The translations under genes were made by a program, and so were the position numbers. A DNA stretch of 64,000 bases from Sphingomonas sp. (GTDB lineage: Bacteria; Pseudomonadota; Alphaproteobacteria; Sphingomonadales; Sphingomonadaceae), in the NCBI RefSeq assembly GCF_024508665.1, contig NZ_JANINP010000006.1, forward strand, positions 1,230,001 to 1,294,000, in the 5' to 3' direction. How positions within the stretch are numbered: position 1 is the first letter of the stretch; each line of letters begins with the position of its first letter. The notes beneath the pieces were generated by a model. The model had not been told where the DNA came from, searched no databases, and was given only the letters and a program-made list of their open reading frames with translations. Of this stretch, positions 34,545 to 42,153 are shown in pieces.

Positions 34545-34811
34545 GGTAACGCGTGCCGCACCGCGCTTGCGCGCGATGTCTCCCCTGTTCGATGGTATGA
34601 ATTGCGCTGGACCTCGAGGTTGCTCGCTTGTCCGCTGCTCTTGTGAAACGTCCGGATCGATGCTGCACCGCAACGAAGGCCGGAAAACTTCCAGGTGCGC
34701 CGCGTAGGGATTGATAATCGGGCGCCGTCAGGAGGGCGCGGCGAATACTCCCTCAACCGTCAAACGGGGGCCGCCTGCGGTGGTGCAGGCTCTTGCGCGT
34801 TCTCTTTTAAA

Positions 34812-35390
34812 ATGCCTCGCTGTTGGGAGCCCGAAGTGGGTTGGACGGTCGCTGAAGAGATATCGGCAAAAGGCGCGCGAGCCGACGGCGTGGAATACCG
34901 CTCGTCGCTGCTGCGCTTCCTGACCAGCCGCGTCGGCTGCCGGGCAACCGCGGAAGACCTCACCCAAGAAGCGTTCCTGCGTTTCGCGCGCACAGAGACC
35001 GTGCGCAATCCCAAGGCGTTTCTGTTCCAGACCGCGGTCAATCTCGTGCGGACCGCGGCGCGTTCGGAAAGCAGGCGAGCGAGGCTGTCCGATTACGCCC
35101 ACCTCGTCATGCCCGACGATATCGACATGCTGACGCCGGAACGGGCGCTTCTCGCGTCCGACGAATTGGCGCGCATCCGGATGGCGATCGAGAGCCTGCC
35201 GCCGGTGTGCGCGCAGGTCTTTCATCTCCATCGCAACGAGGGCCTGACCCAGCGCGAGATAGCGGCACGCCTCGAGATCTCGACAACGGCGGTCGAGAAA
35301 TCGATGCGGCGCGCGCTCTCACGGCTGGCCGCCGCGGCCAATGGTGCGGTCGAGCAACGTCATTCTGGTCAAGCGGCGCCAGAAGAGTAA
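34812..35390 (+). CDS. ECF sigma factor, cassette D
   Basis: A FecI-like sigma factor, about 192 residues from ATG 34812. Region 2: SSLLRFLTSRVGCRATAEDL then TQEAFLRFART. Region 4: AIESLPPVCAQVFHLHRNEG with HTH QREIAARLEISTTAVEKSMR. The true start is uncertain: the ORF is open from 34695, and GTG 34836 is also possible. It is followed after 13 bases by its FecR gene and then by receptor D, the standard cassette order. Confidence 0.85.
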   Translation: MPRCWEPEVGWTVAEEISAKGARADGVEYRSSLLRFLTSRVGCRATAEDLTQEAFLRFARTETVRNPKAFLFQTAVNLVRTAARSESRRARLSDYAHLVMPDDIDMLTPERALLASDELARIRMAIESLPPVCAQVFHLHRNEGLTQREIAARLEISTTAVEKSMRRALSRLAAAANGAVEQRHSGQAAPEE

Positions 35391-35403
35391 GTCTCGGCTC
35401 GTC

Positions 35404-36345
35404 ATGAGCGATCTGCCGTCAACCGATGCCGAAGACGTGGAGGAAGCCGCGCGCGGCTGGTATCTTCGCCTGGTCGGCGGAGATGCCCGTCGTGGCGAAT
35501 TGGCGGCACTCGAAAAGTGGCTCGCTGAACGCCCGGACCATCGCGCGGCCTTTGCGCGTGCGCGCGCTATCTACACCTCAGCGGTCGCCGACCCGCTCGC
35601 GGTCGCGCGCAAGGTCGAGCGCCGGTCGCGTGATCGGCGCCGCTATGCCATGGCGGGTGCGGCGTGCGCGGGCGCCTTGGCACTGGCCGTCCTTCCCAAT
35701 CTGCCTTGGTTGACGGCGGATCAGGCAACCGCGACCGGCGAGATCAGGCGCCTGGCCTTGCCCGATGGCACAATCGCCTATCTCGATACCGGCAGTGCGC
35801 TCGACATGAGTTTTCAGGCCGATGGACGTACCATCGAGCTGAGACGCGGCCGCGCCTGGTTCAAGGTCGCGCATGAAAGCCGGCCATTTCGCGTCCGTGC
35901 CGCTGGCGCGGATATCTCCGATGTCGGTACGGCATTTTCGGTCGAATTGCGGGACAAGGGCGGCGTCGAGGTCAGCGTCGAGGACGGCCTGGTCGATGTC
36001 CGCATCGACGGTGTGACCCGGCGCCTCGCCCGGGGTTCGCAAGGGACGTTCGTGCCCGGCGCGCCGGTACGCATGGCCAACGTCGACCATGACGTCTTCA
36101 GGTGGCGCGAGGGACGGCTGTCGTTCGACAATCGTCCACTGGGCGACGTGCTCGCGGAGATCGGTCGCTATCGTCACGGATATATCTACGTGACCGATCG
36201 CGAGGTTGCCGCCCGGCGCGTGTCGGCAATGCTGTCGGTCGACGCCTTGGACAGCGGTCTGGCGGCGTTGGCCGAAAGCCAGCATCTGCGCATTCGCCAT
36301 GTCACGCCATGGCTGCTCGTGGTCTCAGCCGGCGAGGCGCAATAG
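35404..36345 (+). CDS. FecR-type anti-sigma factor, cassette D
   Basis: A 313-residue membrane sensor. The N-terminal cytoplasmic part (AARGWYLRLVGGDARRGELA, WLAERPDHRAAFARARAIY) binds the sigma factor. A transmembrane stretch (GAACAGALALAVLPNLPWL) and the FecR core (RRLALPDGTIAYLDTGSALD, ELRRGRAWFKVAHE) follow, then a C-terminal domain (PLGDVLAEIGRYRHGYIYV). ATG 35404 is the natural start 13 bases after the sigma stop; the track start 35341 would overlap the sigma gene. Confidence 0.87.
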   Translation: MSDLPSTDAEDVEEAARGWYLRLVGGDARRGELAALEKWLAERPDHRAAFARARAIYTSAVADPLAVARKVERRSRDRRRYAMAGAACAGALALAVLPNLPWLTADQATATGEIRRLALPDGTIAYLDTGSALDMSFQADGRTIELRRGRAWFKVAHESRPFRVRAAGADISDVGTAFSVELRDKGGVEVSVEDGLVDVRIDGVTRRLARGSQGTFVPGAPVRMANVDHDVFRWREGRLSFDNRPLGDVLAEIGRYRHGYIYVTDREVAARRVSAMLSVDALDSGLAALAESQHLRIRHVTPWLLVVSAGEAQ

Positions 36346-36501
36346 CTGCTATTGGCGACGCGACGGCGCGCCATCGAAATTTTTTTGTAGTGCCGGGTTA
36401 GGTAGGCGGCACGTCCTGAGTCTCACCCCCAGCGCATGGTGATGCGGCGAGAAGCTGCACGCGGTTGCGTTTTGGTTCATATGATCTTGGGGGGAATATA
36501 G

Positions 36502-39270
36502 ATGCACCCGCATTCGGCGCTCAAAAGGGCTGTTTCGCATACGGCATTGAAGATCGCTCTTGCCGCGATCGCCGGCGGCATGGTCGCCGTGCCCAATCTG
36601 GCCCAGGCGCAAGCCGTAGCTGCTACCGAAACATTCCAGATCCCGGCTGGCAGCCTTGCCGCCGCGTTACGCGCCTTCTCCGACCAGACCGGACTCCAGA
36701 TGGTCTACGGTGCCGGTATCGTCGAAGGGAAGGCGAGCGGTGGCGCGTCCGGCACCATGTCGCGGAGCGAGGCGCTTGCGCGTATTCTTTCCGGGACGGG
36801 CCTCACGTTCCGGTTCAATGATGCAAAGACGGTGATCATCGAGGCGGCTGCTTCGGGAGATGACGGGGAGCGTGTATTGGGCGCAGTGCGGGTGCAGGGT
36901 TCACAAGATGCGGGCAGCGCCTTGCCAGGGGCGACGCCGGTCAACGGGATCAACGGGTCCCGAGATGTGACGGCGACCGAAGGGACGGGTAGCTATACGT
37001 CCAACGCCTTGACGGTGGGTTCGAAGACGGCGGCGAGCATCAAGGACACGCCGATGTCGGTGTCGGTGCTGACCAGCCAGCGGCTGCAGGACCAGAATAT
37101 TACCGACCTCAATACCGCGATGCGCAATCTGCCGGGGGTGACAATCCAATATAATGGCAACCCAAACGATCTGGCCTTTTATTCGCGCGGGTTCCGGATC
37201 ACGCAATTCCAATTCGATGGCGGTGCGCCGCTCAACGTGAACCCCGGCGGTGTTGTTGGCTACCGCCCCATCATCGACCTGTCCCTCTACGATCATGTCG
37301 AACTGGTGCGCGGTGCCGCGGGGACGTTCAACGCCTATGGCAATCCCGGCGGTGTGGTCAATCTGGTCCGCAAGAAGCCGCTCGATCATACGCAGATGCT
37401 CCTCGACATGCAGATCGGCAGCTGGGATTGGCATCGGATCACGGCTGACGTCACCGGTCCGCTTGGCTTTGGTGGCAGATTACGTGGGCGGTTTATCGCG
37501 ACGCATCAGGACAACAATTTTTTCTACAAGATTGCGAAGTCGACGCGCGACGTGTTGTCGGCCTCGCTCGAATATGATCTCACGCCCACCACCTTGGTCA
37601 GTATCGGCTTCAATTATCAGAACGAGCGCGATCTGCCGTTCAACGGTGGCCTGATGCGGTATGAGAATGGCGATCCGCTTGGTCTGCCGCGTTCGACGTG
37701 CCTGTGCTTCAATTTTGCTAAATCCAATAGTGAGAACAAGGAATTTTTCGGACAGATAGAACAGGAGATCGGCGACGACTGGACGATCAAGATCAAAGGA
37801 ACGCGTATTAGGCAGGAAGGGGTAACTCTCACGCCATCATTTGGTGGCACCGTCAACCCTACGACATTGACAGGTGCCTACGCTGTAAACTCTGGCTATG
37901 GGTATGTGCACGATCGACAAACGATGGCAGAGGCCACGTTAGATGGCGGCTTTTCCGTATTTGGTCTGAAGCAGCGTATAATACTGGGTGCCAATTATTC
38001 TATGGAGGATCCTACAGGATCCGGTACCGGCATCCAATACGATATCTATACTGGGCAAAATATACCTTTTCCCGGATTGGGTTACTATGATGACTTCCCA
38101 GATATATTTCATTTTGATTCTAACAGATATCTTGAGGCGGTGTATCCGCCGGGGCGTCAAAATTTATATCTATATGCCGATTTCAGATATCTGAACGCCT
38201 ACGCAAACCTCGATTTAGAGCCGGTAAGGGGGCTGCACGTTACGACGAGCCTGCGATATTCGTCGTACAGACAGCGCTCTCTTCAGCAGAATGTTTGCAC
38301 GTACCGGACCGTTATTCGACCAAACGACGCCTGCTTTGGCAAGCAAATAGGAGATTTGGCGTTCACCGGCTTTGGTCTGATCCGCGGTCAGCTGAACAAG
38401 GGCAGTAGTTTTTCTTGGCCTCCTTCCATTCAGTGGCGCTACGATGTTACGAAGTATATTTCCGTGTCCGCTATTTACACGGATATCTATATAGACCAAT
38501 CAAACAATATCGATAAGAACGAGGTGTCTCTTCCTCCGATAACTGGCGGAAATTTTGAGGGAGAGTTAAAGTGGGCGTCCCCTAACCAAAAGACGAACGC
38601 TTCGCTTTCGATCTTTTACACGAGACAGCTTGGATACGCTGGCACCGATCCGATCTGTGAAGGCGCAACGCCGGACGTCAAGTGCACAAATCGATCGACC
38701 AATGACGTGGGGAAGCTCAACCTGCAAAGGGCGTGTTGCTTCATATGGAATCCTGACCAAGAGAATATCAGCTACGGCTTCGATACTGAATTTGCCGGGC
38801 AAGTGGCGCGGGGTTGGCAACTGTCGGCGAGCTACAATTTCAACTACAATTTCATCCGAAATCAGAAACAGTTTGATGGATCTCGTACCCCTCTGACATC
38901 CTTTGCGCCAAGGCATCGCTTTCAGTTGTGGACCAGCTATATCGTACCTGATTCCTCGATCATTTCTGGAGCTAATTTTTCATTGGGTATCCAGGCGCAG
39001 TCGAAAACATATGTTGCGGGACTTTATTGCAAGACCTTCAACGATACTGGGGATCGCTGCTTAGAAAATGTCGATTACGCGTACGTGGGTCCAGCGCGGG
39101 TGATCTTGAGCGGTGGGATCGGATACAAATCGAAGAGCGGCTTGAGCTTCGATTTGCAGGTCGAAAATATCCTCGATAAAAATTATTATGAGCAGTTTTC
39201 TAGTACGACTGGTGGAAATTGGTATGGAGCTCCACGAAGCTTCAAGCTGACGCTCCACGGAAAATGGTGA
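36502..39270 (+). CDS. TonB-dependent receptor with STN domain, cassette D
   Basis: A 922-residue receptor. The signal peptide ends ...VPNLAQAQ. The STN domain (ETFQIPAGSLAAALRAFSDQ, TGLQMVYGAGIVEGKA) is followed by the shared linker/plug block (GERVLGAVRVQG, NGINGSRDVTATEGTG) and a barrel ending APRSFKLTLHGKW. Cysteine pairs are STCLCF, CTYRTVIRPNDAC, CEGATPDVKC, ACCFIW and CKTFNDTGDRC. GGGGGG precedes the ATG. Codons between about 37.85 and 38.6 kb use many A/T-ending triplets, unlike the plug. It is the receptor partner of the sigma-FecR pair just upstream. Ligand unknown. Confidence 0.9.
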   Translation: MHPHSALKRAVSHTALKIALAAIAGGMVAVPNLAQAQAVAATETFQIPAGSLAAALRAFSDQTGLQMVYGAGIVEGKASGGASGTMSRSEALARILSGTGLTFRFNDAKTVIIEAAASGDDGERVLGAVRVQGSQDAGSALPGATPVNGINGSRDVTATEGTGSYTSNALTVGSKTAASIKDTPMSVSVLTSQRLQDQNITDLNTAMRNLPGVTIQYNGNPNDLAFYSRGFRITQFQFDGGAPLNVNPGGVVGYRPIIDLSLYDHVELVRGAAGTFNAYGNPGGVVNLVRKKPLDHTQMLLDMQIGSWDWHRITADVTGPLGFGGRLRGRFIATHQDNNFFYKIAKSTRDVLSASLEYDLTPTTLVSIGFNYQNERDLPFNGGLMRYENGDPLGLPRSTCLCFNFAKSNSENKEFFGQIEQEIGDDWTIKIKGTRIRQEGVTLTPSFGGTVNPTTLTGAYAVNSGYGYVHDRQTMAEATLDGGFSVFGLKQRIILGANYSMEDPTGSGTGIQYDIYTGQNIPFPGLGYYDDFPDIFHFDSNRYLEAVYPPGRQNLYLYADFRYLNAYANLDLEPVRGLHVTTSLRYSSYRQRSLQQNVCTYRTVIRPNDACFGKQIGDLAFTGFGLIRGQLNKGSSFSWPPSIQWRYDVTKYISVSAIYTDIYIDQSNNIDKNEVSLPPITGGNFEGELKWASPNQKTNASLSIFYTRQLGYAGTDPICEGATPDVKCTNRSTNDVGKLNLQRACCFIWNPDQENISYGFDTEFAGQVARGWQLSASYNFNYNFIRNQKQFDGSRTPLTSFAPRHRFQLWTSYIVPDSSIISGANFSLGIQAQSKTYVAGLYCKTFNDTGDRCLENVDYAYVGPARVILSGGIGYKSKSGLSFDLQVENILDKNYYEQFSSTTGGNWYGAPRSFKLTLHGKW

Positions 39271-39281
39271 CCGTTGCGCCT

Positions 39282-39304
39282 GGGCCGGACCTTGCGTCCG
39301 GCCC
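39282..39304 (+). terminator. Hairpin after receptor D
   Basis: GGGCCGGAC and GTCCGGCCC form a perfect 9-bp stem with a 5-base loop, 11 bases after the receptor stop. The downstream T-content is low. Confidence 0.6.
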
Positions 39305-39534
39305 CGCTTAGCTAGCTAGCGCCGTATGGCCGTGAGGGGACCGTCGATCGATCATGCCAACGCCTGGAATCCTCGCTTTGACAGGCGGAGTTCGGCTATG
39401 TTGTGACCTCGCAATATCCTTCCGGTTGTCCTCTATTTCGTCTAAATATCGGATGAGACATGGGACGTGAGTAAATCTGGGCATAATGCTAAGGAACACG
39501 GAGGGCCCGGCGCGCGCAGACGCGCCTAACCGAA

Positions 39535-39717
39535 ATGCTGGAGATCATCAGCCGCATTCGCGACTGGGCCGGCGGCGAGGCGCAGGTGATGGCCTGGTAT
39601 CGTTCGCAGCCGATTCCGGCGCTCGATGGCCGTACGTCCGAGGTCCTCGTCAAGTCCGGACAGGTCGACGCTATGCGCGACTATCTCGATCACCTGGCAC
39701 TTGGCGGCTTCGCTTGA
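39535..39717 (+). pseudogene. MbcA/ParS/Xre-type antitoxin, N-terminally truncated
   Basis: Sixty residues (MLEIISRIRDWAGGEAQVMA, WYRSQPIPALDGRTSEVLVK, MRDYLDHLALGGFA) match the C-terminal toxin-binding domain (DUF2384) of Xre/MbcA antitoxins that pair with RES toxins. Full-length relatives have about 70 more residues with an HTH. Here the frame upstream reaches a stop at 39490 after a few basic residues, so the N-terminal domain is lost. Its stop overlaps the RES start, the normal operon layout. Confidence 0.72.
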
Positions 39718-40230
39718 GATATATGGGCCGTTGCTATCGCGGTCACAATCCCGTCTGTTCCTTTTCGCCGATCTCCGGCGAGGGCTCGGCAATCACGGGC
39801 GGGCGGTTCAACCGCAACGGCGAGGCGACGCTCTATCTGTCGCTCGACATATGACCCCGATCGCAGAATGTACTCAAGGGCTCAGCAATCGGCTGAGCCG
39901 CTGACCATGTGCGAATATGACGTCGATTGCGATCCAATCGCGGATCTTCGAGACGATGCCGGTCGGGCGCACCATGGAATGGTTATGGGCGAGCTCGACT
40001 GTGCTTGGCTCACCGCCCTGCGAGAAGGGCGGGATCCGCCATCCTGGCTTGTTGCCGATCGCCTGCGAGGTGAGGGTAGTGCAGGCATTCTGGTGCCGAG
40101 CTTTGCGCCACAGGCTACCGCTCACGGCTTTAACCTCGTGTTGTGGCGTTGGGGTCCCGATCTGCCCCACCGGGTCATTGCTTACGATCCCGCCGGGCGC
40201 TTGCCGAAGAATCAGCTGTCTTGGTCTTAA
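39714..40230 (+). pseudogene. RES-domain NAD-degrading toxin, broken by frameshifts
   Basis: RES toxins deplete NAD+. The start (TTG 39714, overlapping the antitoxin stop) gives LRYMGRCYRGHNP, then SFSPISGEGSAITGGRFNRN and LYLSLD in one frame. MTPIAECTQGLSNRL is in a second frame, and EPLTMCEYDVDCDPIADLRD with WLTALREGRDPPSWLVADRL and AYDPAGRLPKNQLSW in a third. Conserved RES residues are otherwise present. Two frame changes near 39850 and 39890 make the protein non-functional unless they are sequencing errors. Confidence 0.78.
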
Positions 40231-40518
40231 CCGCGATACGCGTTGATGCTGGGAGTGGGGCCGATGACGATCGAGGAAGTCTCCCGACGCACAGGCGTGT
40301 CCTTGGGGCTGATCGTCCAGCGGCTACGCAGTCTGCCGGGTTCAACCGAACAGGCCGGCAGAGCATCGGCTCGCTCTGATCCAACGTTATGCCGTTGCGG
40401 TTTCTATCGTCGGTGTTCGTTGATCGAGGGGAGGTGAAGGTTGGCAAGGAACGCCGGTTGCGCGGCCGACCTATATTGACCAGCCGCATGTCGCCTCGGA
40501 CAGGCGGGTCGGCTTATC
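40231..40518. other. Gap before cassette E with a doubtful short HTH-like ORF
   Basis: About 290 bases. A plus-strand ORF (40264-40437) begins MTIEEVSRRTGVSLGLIVQR, which resembles a helix-turn-helix, but it ends without a recognisable domain. It may be a remnant of a regulator or a chance ORF. Confidence 0.3.
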
Positions 40519-41031
40519 GTGCAACAGGGTTTGAACCTCGAAGGCAAGAACGCACGGATGGCGCTGGCGTGCGGCTATTCGGGCGAGTTGTTGCGCTTCT
40601 TGCGGCATCGTGTCGGATCCCCCGACGATGCGAGCGACCTGCATCAGGAGACGTTCGTGCGGCTCGCAGGCGGGGATGCCACGCCTATTCGTGACTTTCG
40701 CGCCTATGTGTTTCGGGTCGCGCGTAACCTTTCGGCTGACTTTCTCCGCGCCGAACGCCGCCGGCGCGACCGCTTCGTTGCGGAAATCCCCGAGAATCTC
40801 GCGGCAGACCAGGTCAGCCCCGAGCGCGCCTTGCTCGACAAGGCGGAACTCAACCATCTCCTTGGTGCCCTGTCGACGCTGCCCGAGCGCCAGCGCGTGG
40901 CCTTGTTGCTCTACCGCCTCGAAGGACTGTCGCTGAAGGAAATCGGGGTGCGGCTCGGTGTGTCGGAAAGCATGGCCTGCCGCTATGTCGCCGCAGCCTT
41001 GGGGCATTGCGCCGGAGTGCTGGAGCGTTAG
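40519..41031 (+). CDS. ECF sigma factor, cassette E
   Basis: A FecI-like sigma factor of up to 170 residues. Region 2: GELLRFLRHRVGSPDDASDL, HQETFVRLAGG, RAYVFRVARNLSADFLRAER. Region 4: ALSTLPERQRVALLLYRLEG and the HTH LKEIGVRLGVSESMACRYVA. The track start is GTG 40519; ATG 40558 (MALACGYSGELL) is an equally good candidate. FecR follows after 81 bases, with the receptor beyond. Confidence 0.86.
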   Translation: MQQGLNLEGKNARMALACGYSGELLRFLRHRVGSPDDASDLHQETFVRLAGGDATPIRDFRAYVFRVARNLSADFLRAERRRRDRFVAEIPENLAADQVSPERALLDKAELNHLLGALSTLPERQRVALLLYRLEGLSLKEIGVRLGVSESMACRYVAAALGHCAGVLER

Positions 41032-41112
41032 CGTCTCGGATCATGGCCTGGGTATAGACCGCCAGGTAAATGGAACGGCAAGCGCGCCTGGTCGTGTCGA
41101 AAGCGGAAATCG

Positions 41113-42060
41113 ATGACGGACATCCTGCTCGAGCAAGCGAATGAATGGCTCGTCCGCCTGCACGACAATCCCGTGGCCGAGGATTGGGTGGAGCATGCCG
41201 CCTGGCTCGAACGCAGCCCGGAGCATCGCCAGGCCTGGGATCGGGCCGAGCGCAACTGGTCGCTCTTGGGGGCGCTTGGGGCGGATGCGGACGGGGCCAA
41301 TGCCAGGGTGAAATCCTATGTCCGCCGCCGGCGGGCGGTCCGCACGGCCAGCGTGACCGCGGTGCTGGCCGCATTGCTGGCCGGCAACTGGGCGTATCGT
41401 GTCGTCTCGCCTGCGGATCTTCTGGCCGACGCGAGCACGCGGCCGGGGACGGTCCGCGCCTTGAACCTCGAGGACGGTAGCCGCGTCACGATGAACGGGG
41501 CGACGCGGCTCGACTGGAAGTTGCTCGCCGACCGGCGTGAGGTGGCGCTGGGGAGCGGCGAGGCCTTTTTTGAAGTGGCCCATGACACCGCCCGGCCCTT
41601 TTATGTCAGGGCAGGCGACGCGCAAATCCGCGTCACGGGCACGCGTTTCTCGGTGCGGCGCACCGGCAACCGGGTCTGGCTCGAGCTTGAACAGGGCAGG
41701 GTCCAGGCTTCGTCGGTGTCGGCGACCTCCGGGCAGGGCATACTGGAAGTCTTGCCCGGTGAAAGTGTGATCTGGGACGATACCGGCAAGATGTCGAGTG
41801 CACCTGTCAGGGTCGAGGAAATCGCCTCCTGGCGCCGGAATTTGGTGACATTCCGCTCCAAGCCTCTCGGCGACGTACTGGATGAGCTGAACCTTTCCTG
41901 GGGCGCGCATATCATCGTACGGGGCGAGGCGGCGAAGCAACGAGTGACCGGCGTATTCCGGCCATCGGACGAGGCGCGCGCGCTTCGGGACCTCGAACAA
42001 TCCTTGCCGATCCACATCACTCGGATCGGGCCGTTGATCATCGTTACCAAGCGCGAGTGA
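41113..42060 (+). CDS. FecR-type anti-sigma factor, cassette E
   Basis: A 315-residue sensor with cytoplasmic sigma-binding domain (LLEQANEWLVRLHDNPVAED, WLERSPEHRQAWDRAERNW), transmembrane helix (TASVTAVLAALLAGNWAYRV), FecR core (RALNLEDGSRVTMNGATRLD, GSGEAFFEVAHD, RVTGTRFSVR) and C-terminal receptor-contact domain (PLGDVLDELNLSWGAHIIV). It is the most divergent FecR in the set. The receptor gene begins 93 bases after its stop, and the A/T block GAAAATTTTT overlaps that stop. Confidence 0.88.
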   Translation: MTDILLEQANEWLVRLHDNPVAEDWVEHAAWLERSPEHRQAWDRAERNWSLLGALGADADGANARVKSYVRRRRAVRTASVTAVLAALLAGNWAYRVVSPADLLADASTRPGTVRALNLEDGSRVTMNGATRLDWKLLADRREVALGSGEAFFEVAHDTARPFYVRAGDAQIRVTGTRFSVRRTGNRVWLELEQGRVQASSVSATSGQGILEVLPGESVIWDDTGKMSSAPVRVEEIASWRRNLVTFRSKPLGDVLDELNLSWGAHIIVRGEAAKQRVTGVFRPSDEARALRDLEQSLPIHITRIGPLIIVTKRE

Positions 42061-42153
42061 AAATTTTTCGGGCCGTCGGTTCAGAATTGCATTCCCCCAT
42101 CGTCTCCAATTGTGCCAGCCCCATGACGGGCGGCCTCAGAATTGGGGGAATCC

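Noticed and set aside
41041-42015. 324-residue minus-strand ORF opposite FecR of cassette E
   Set aside because: Antisense shadow; the plus-strand FecR motifs are complete.
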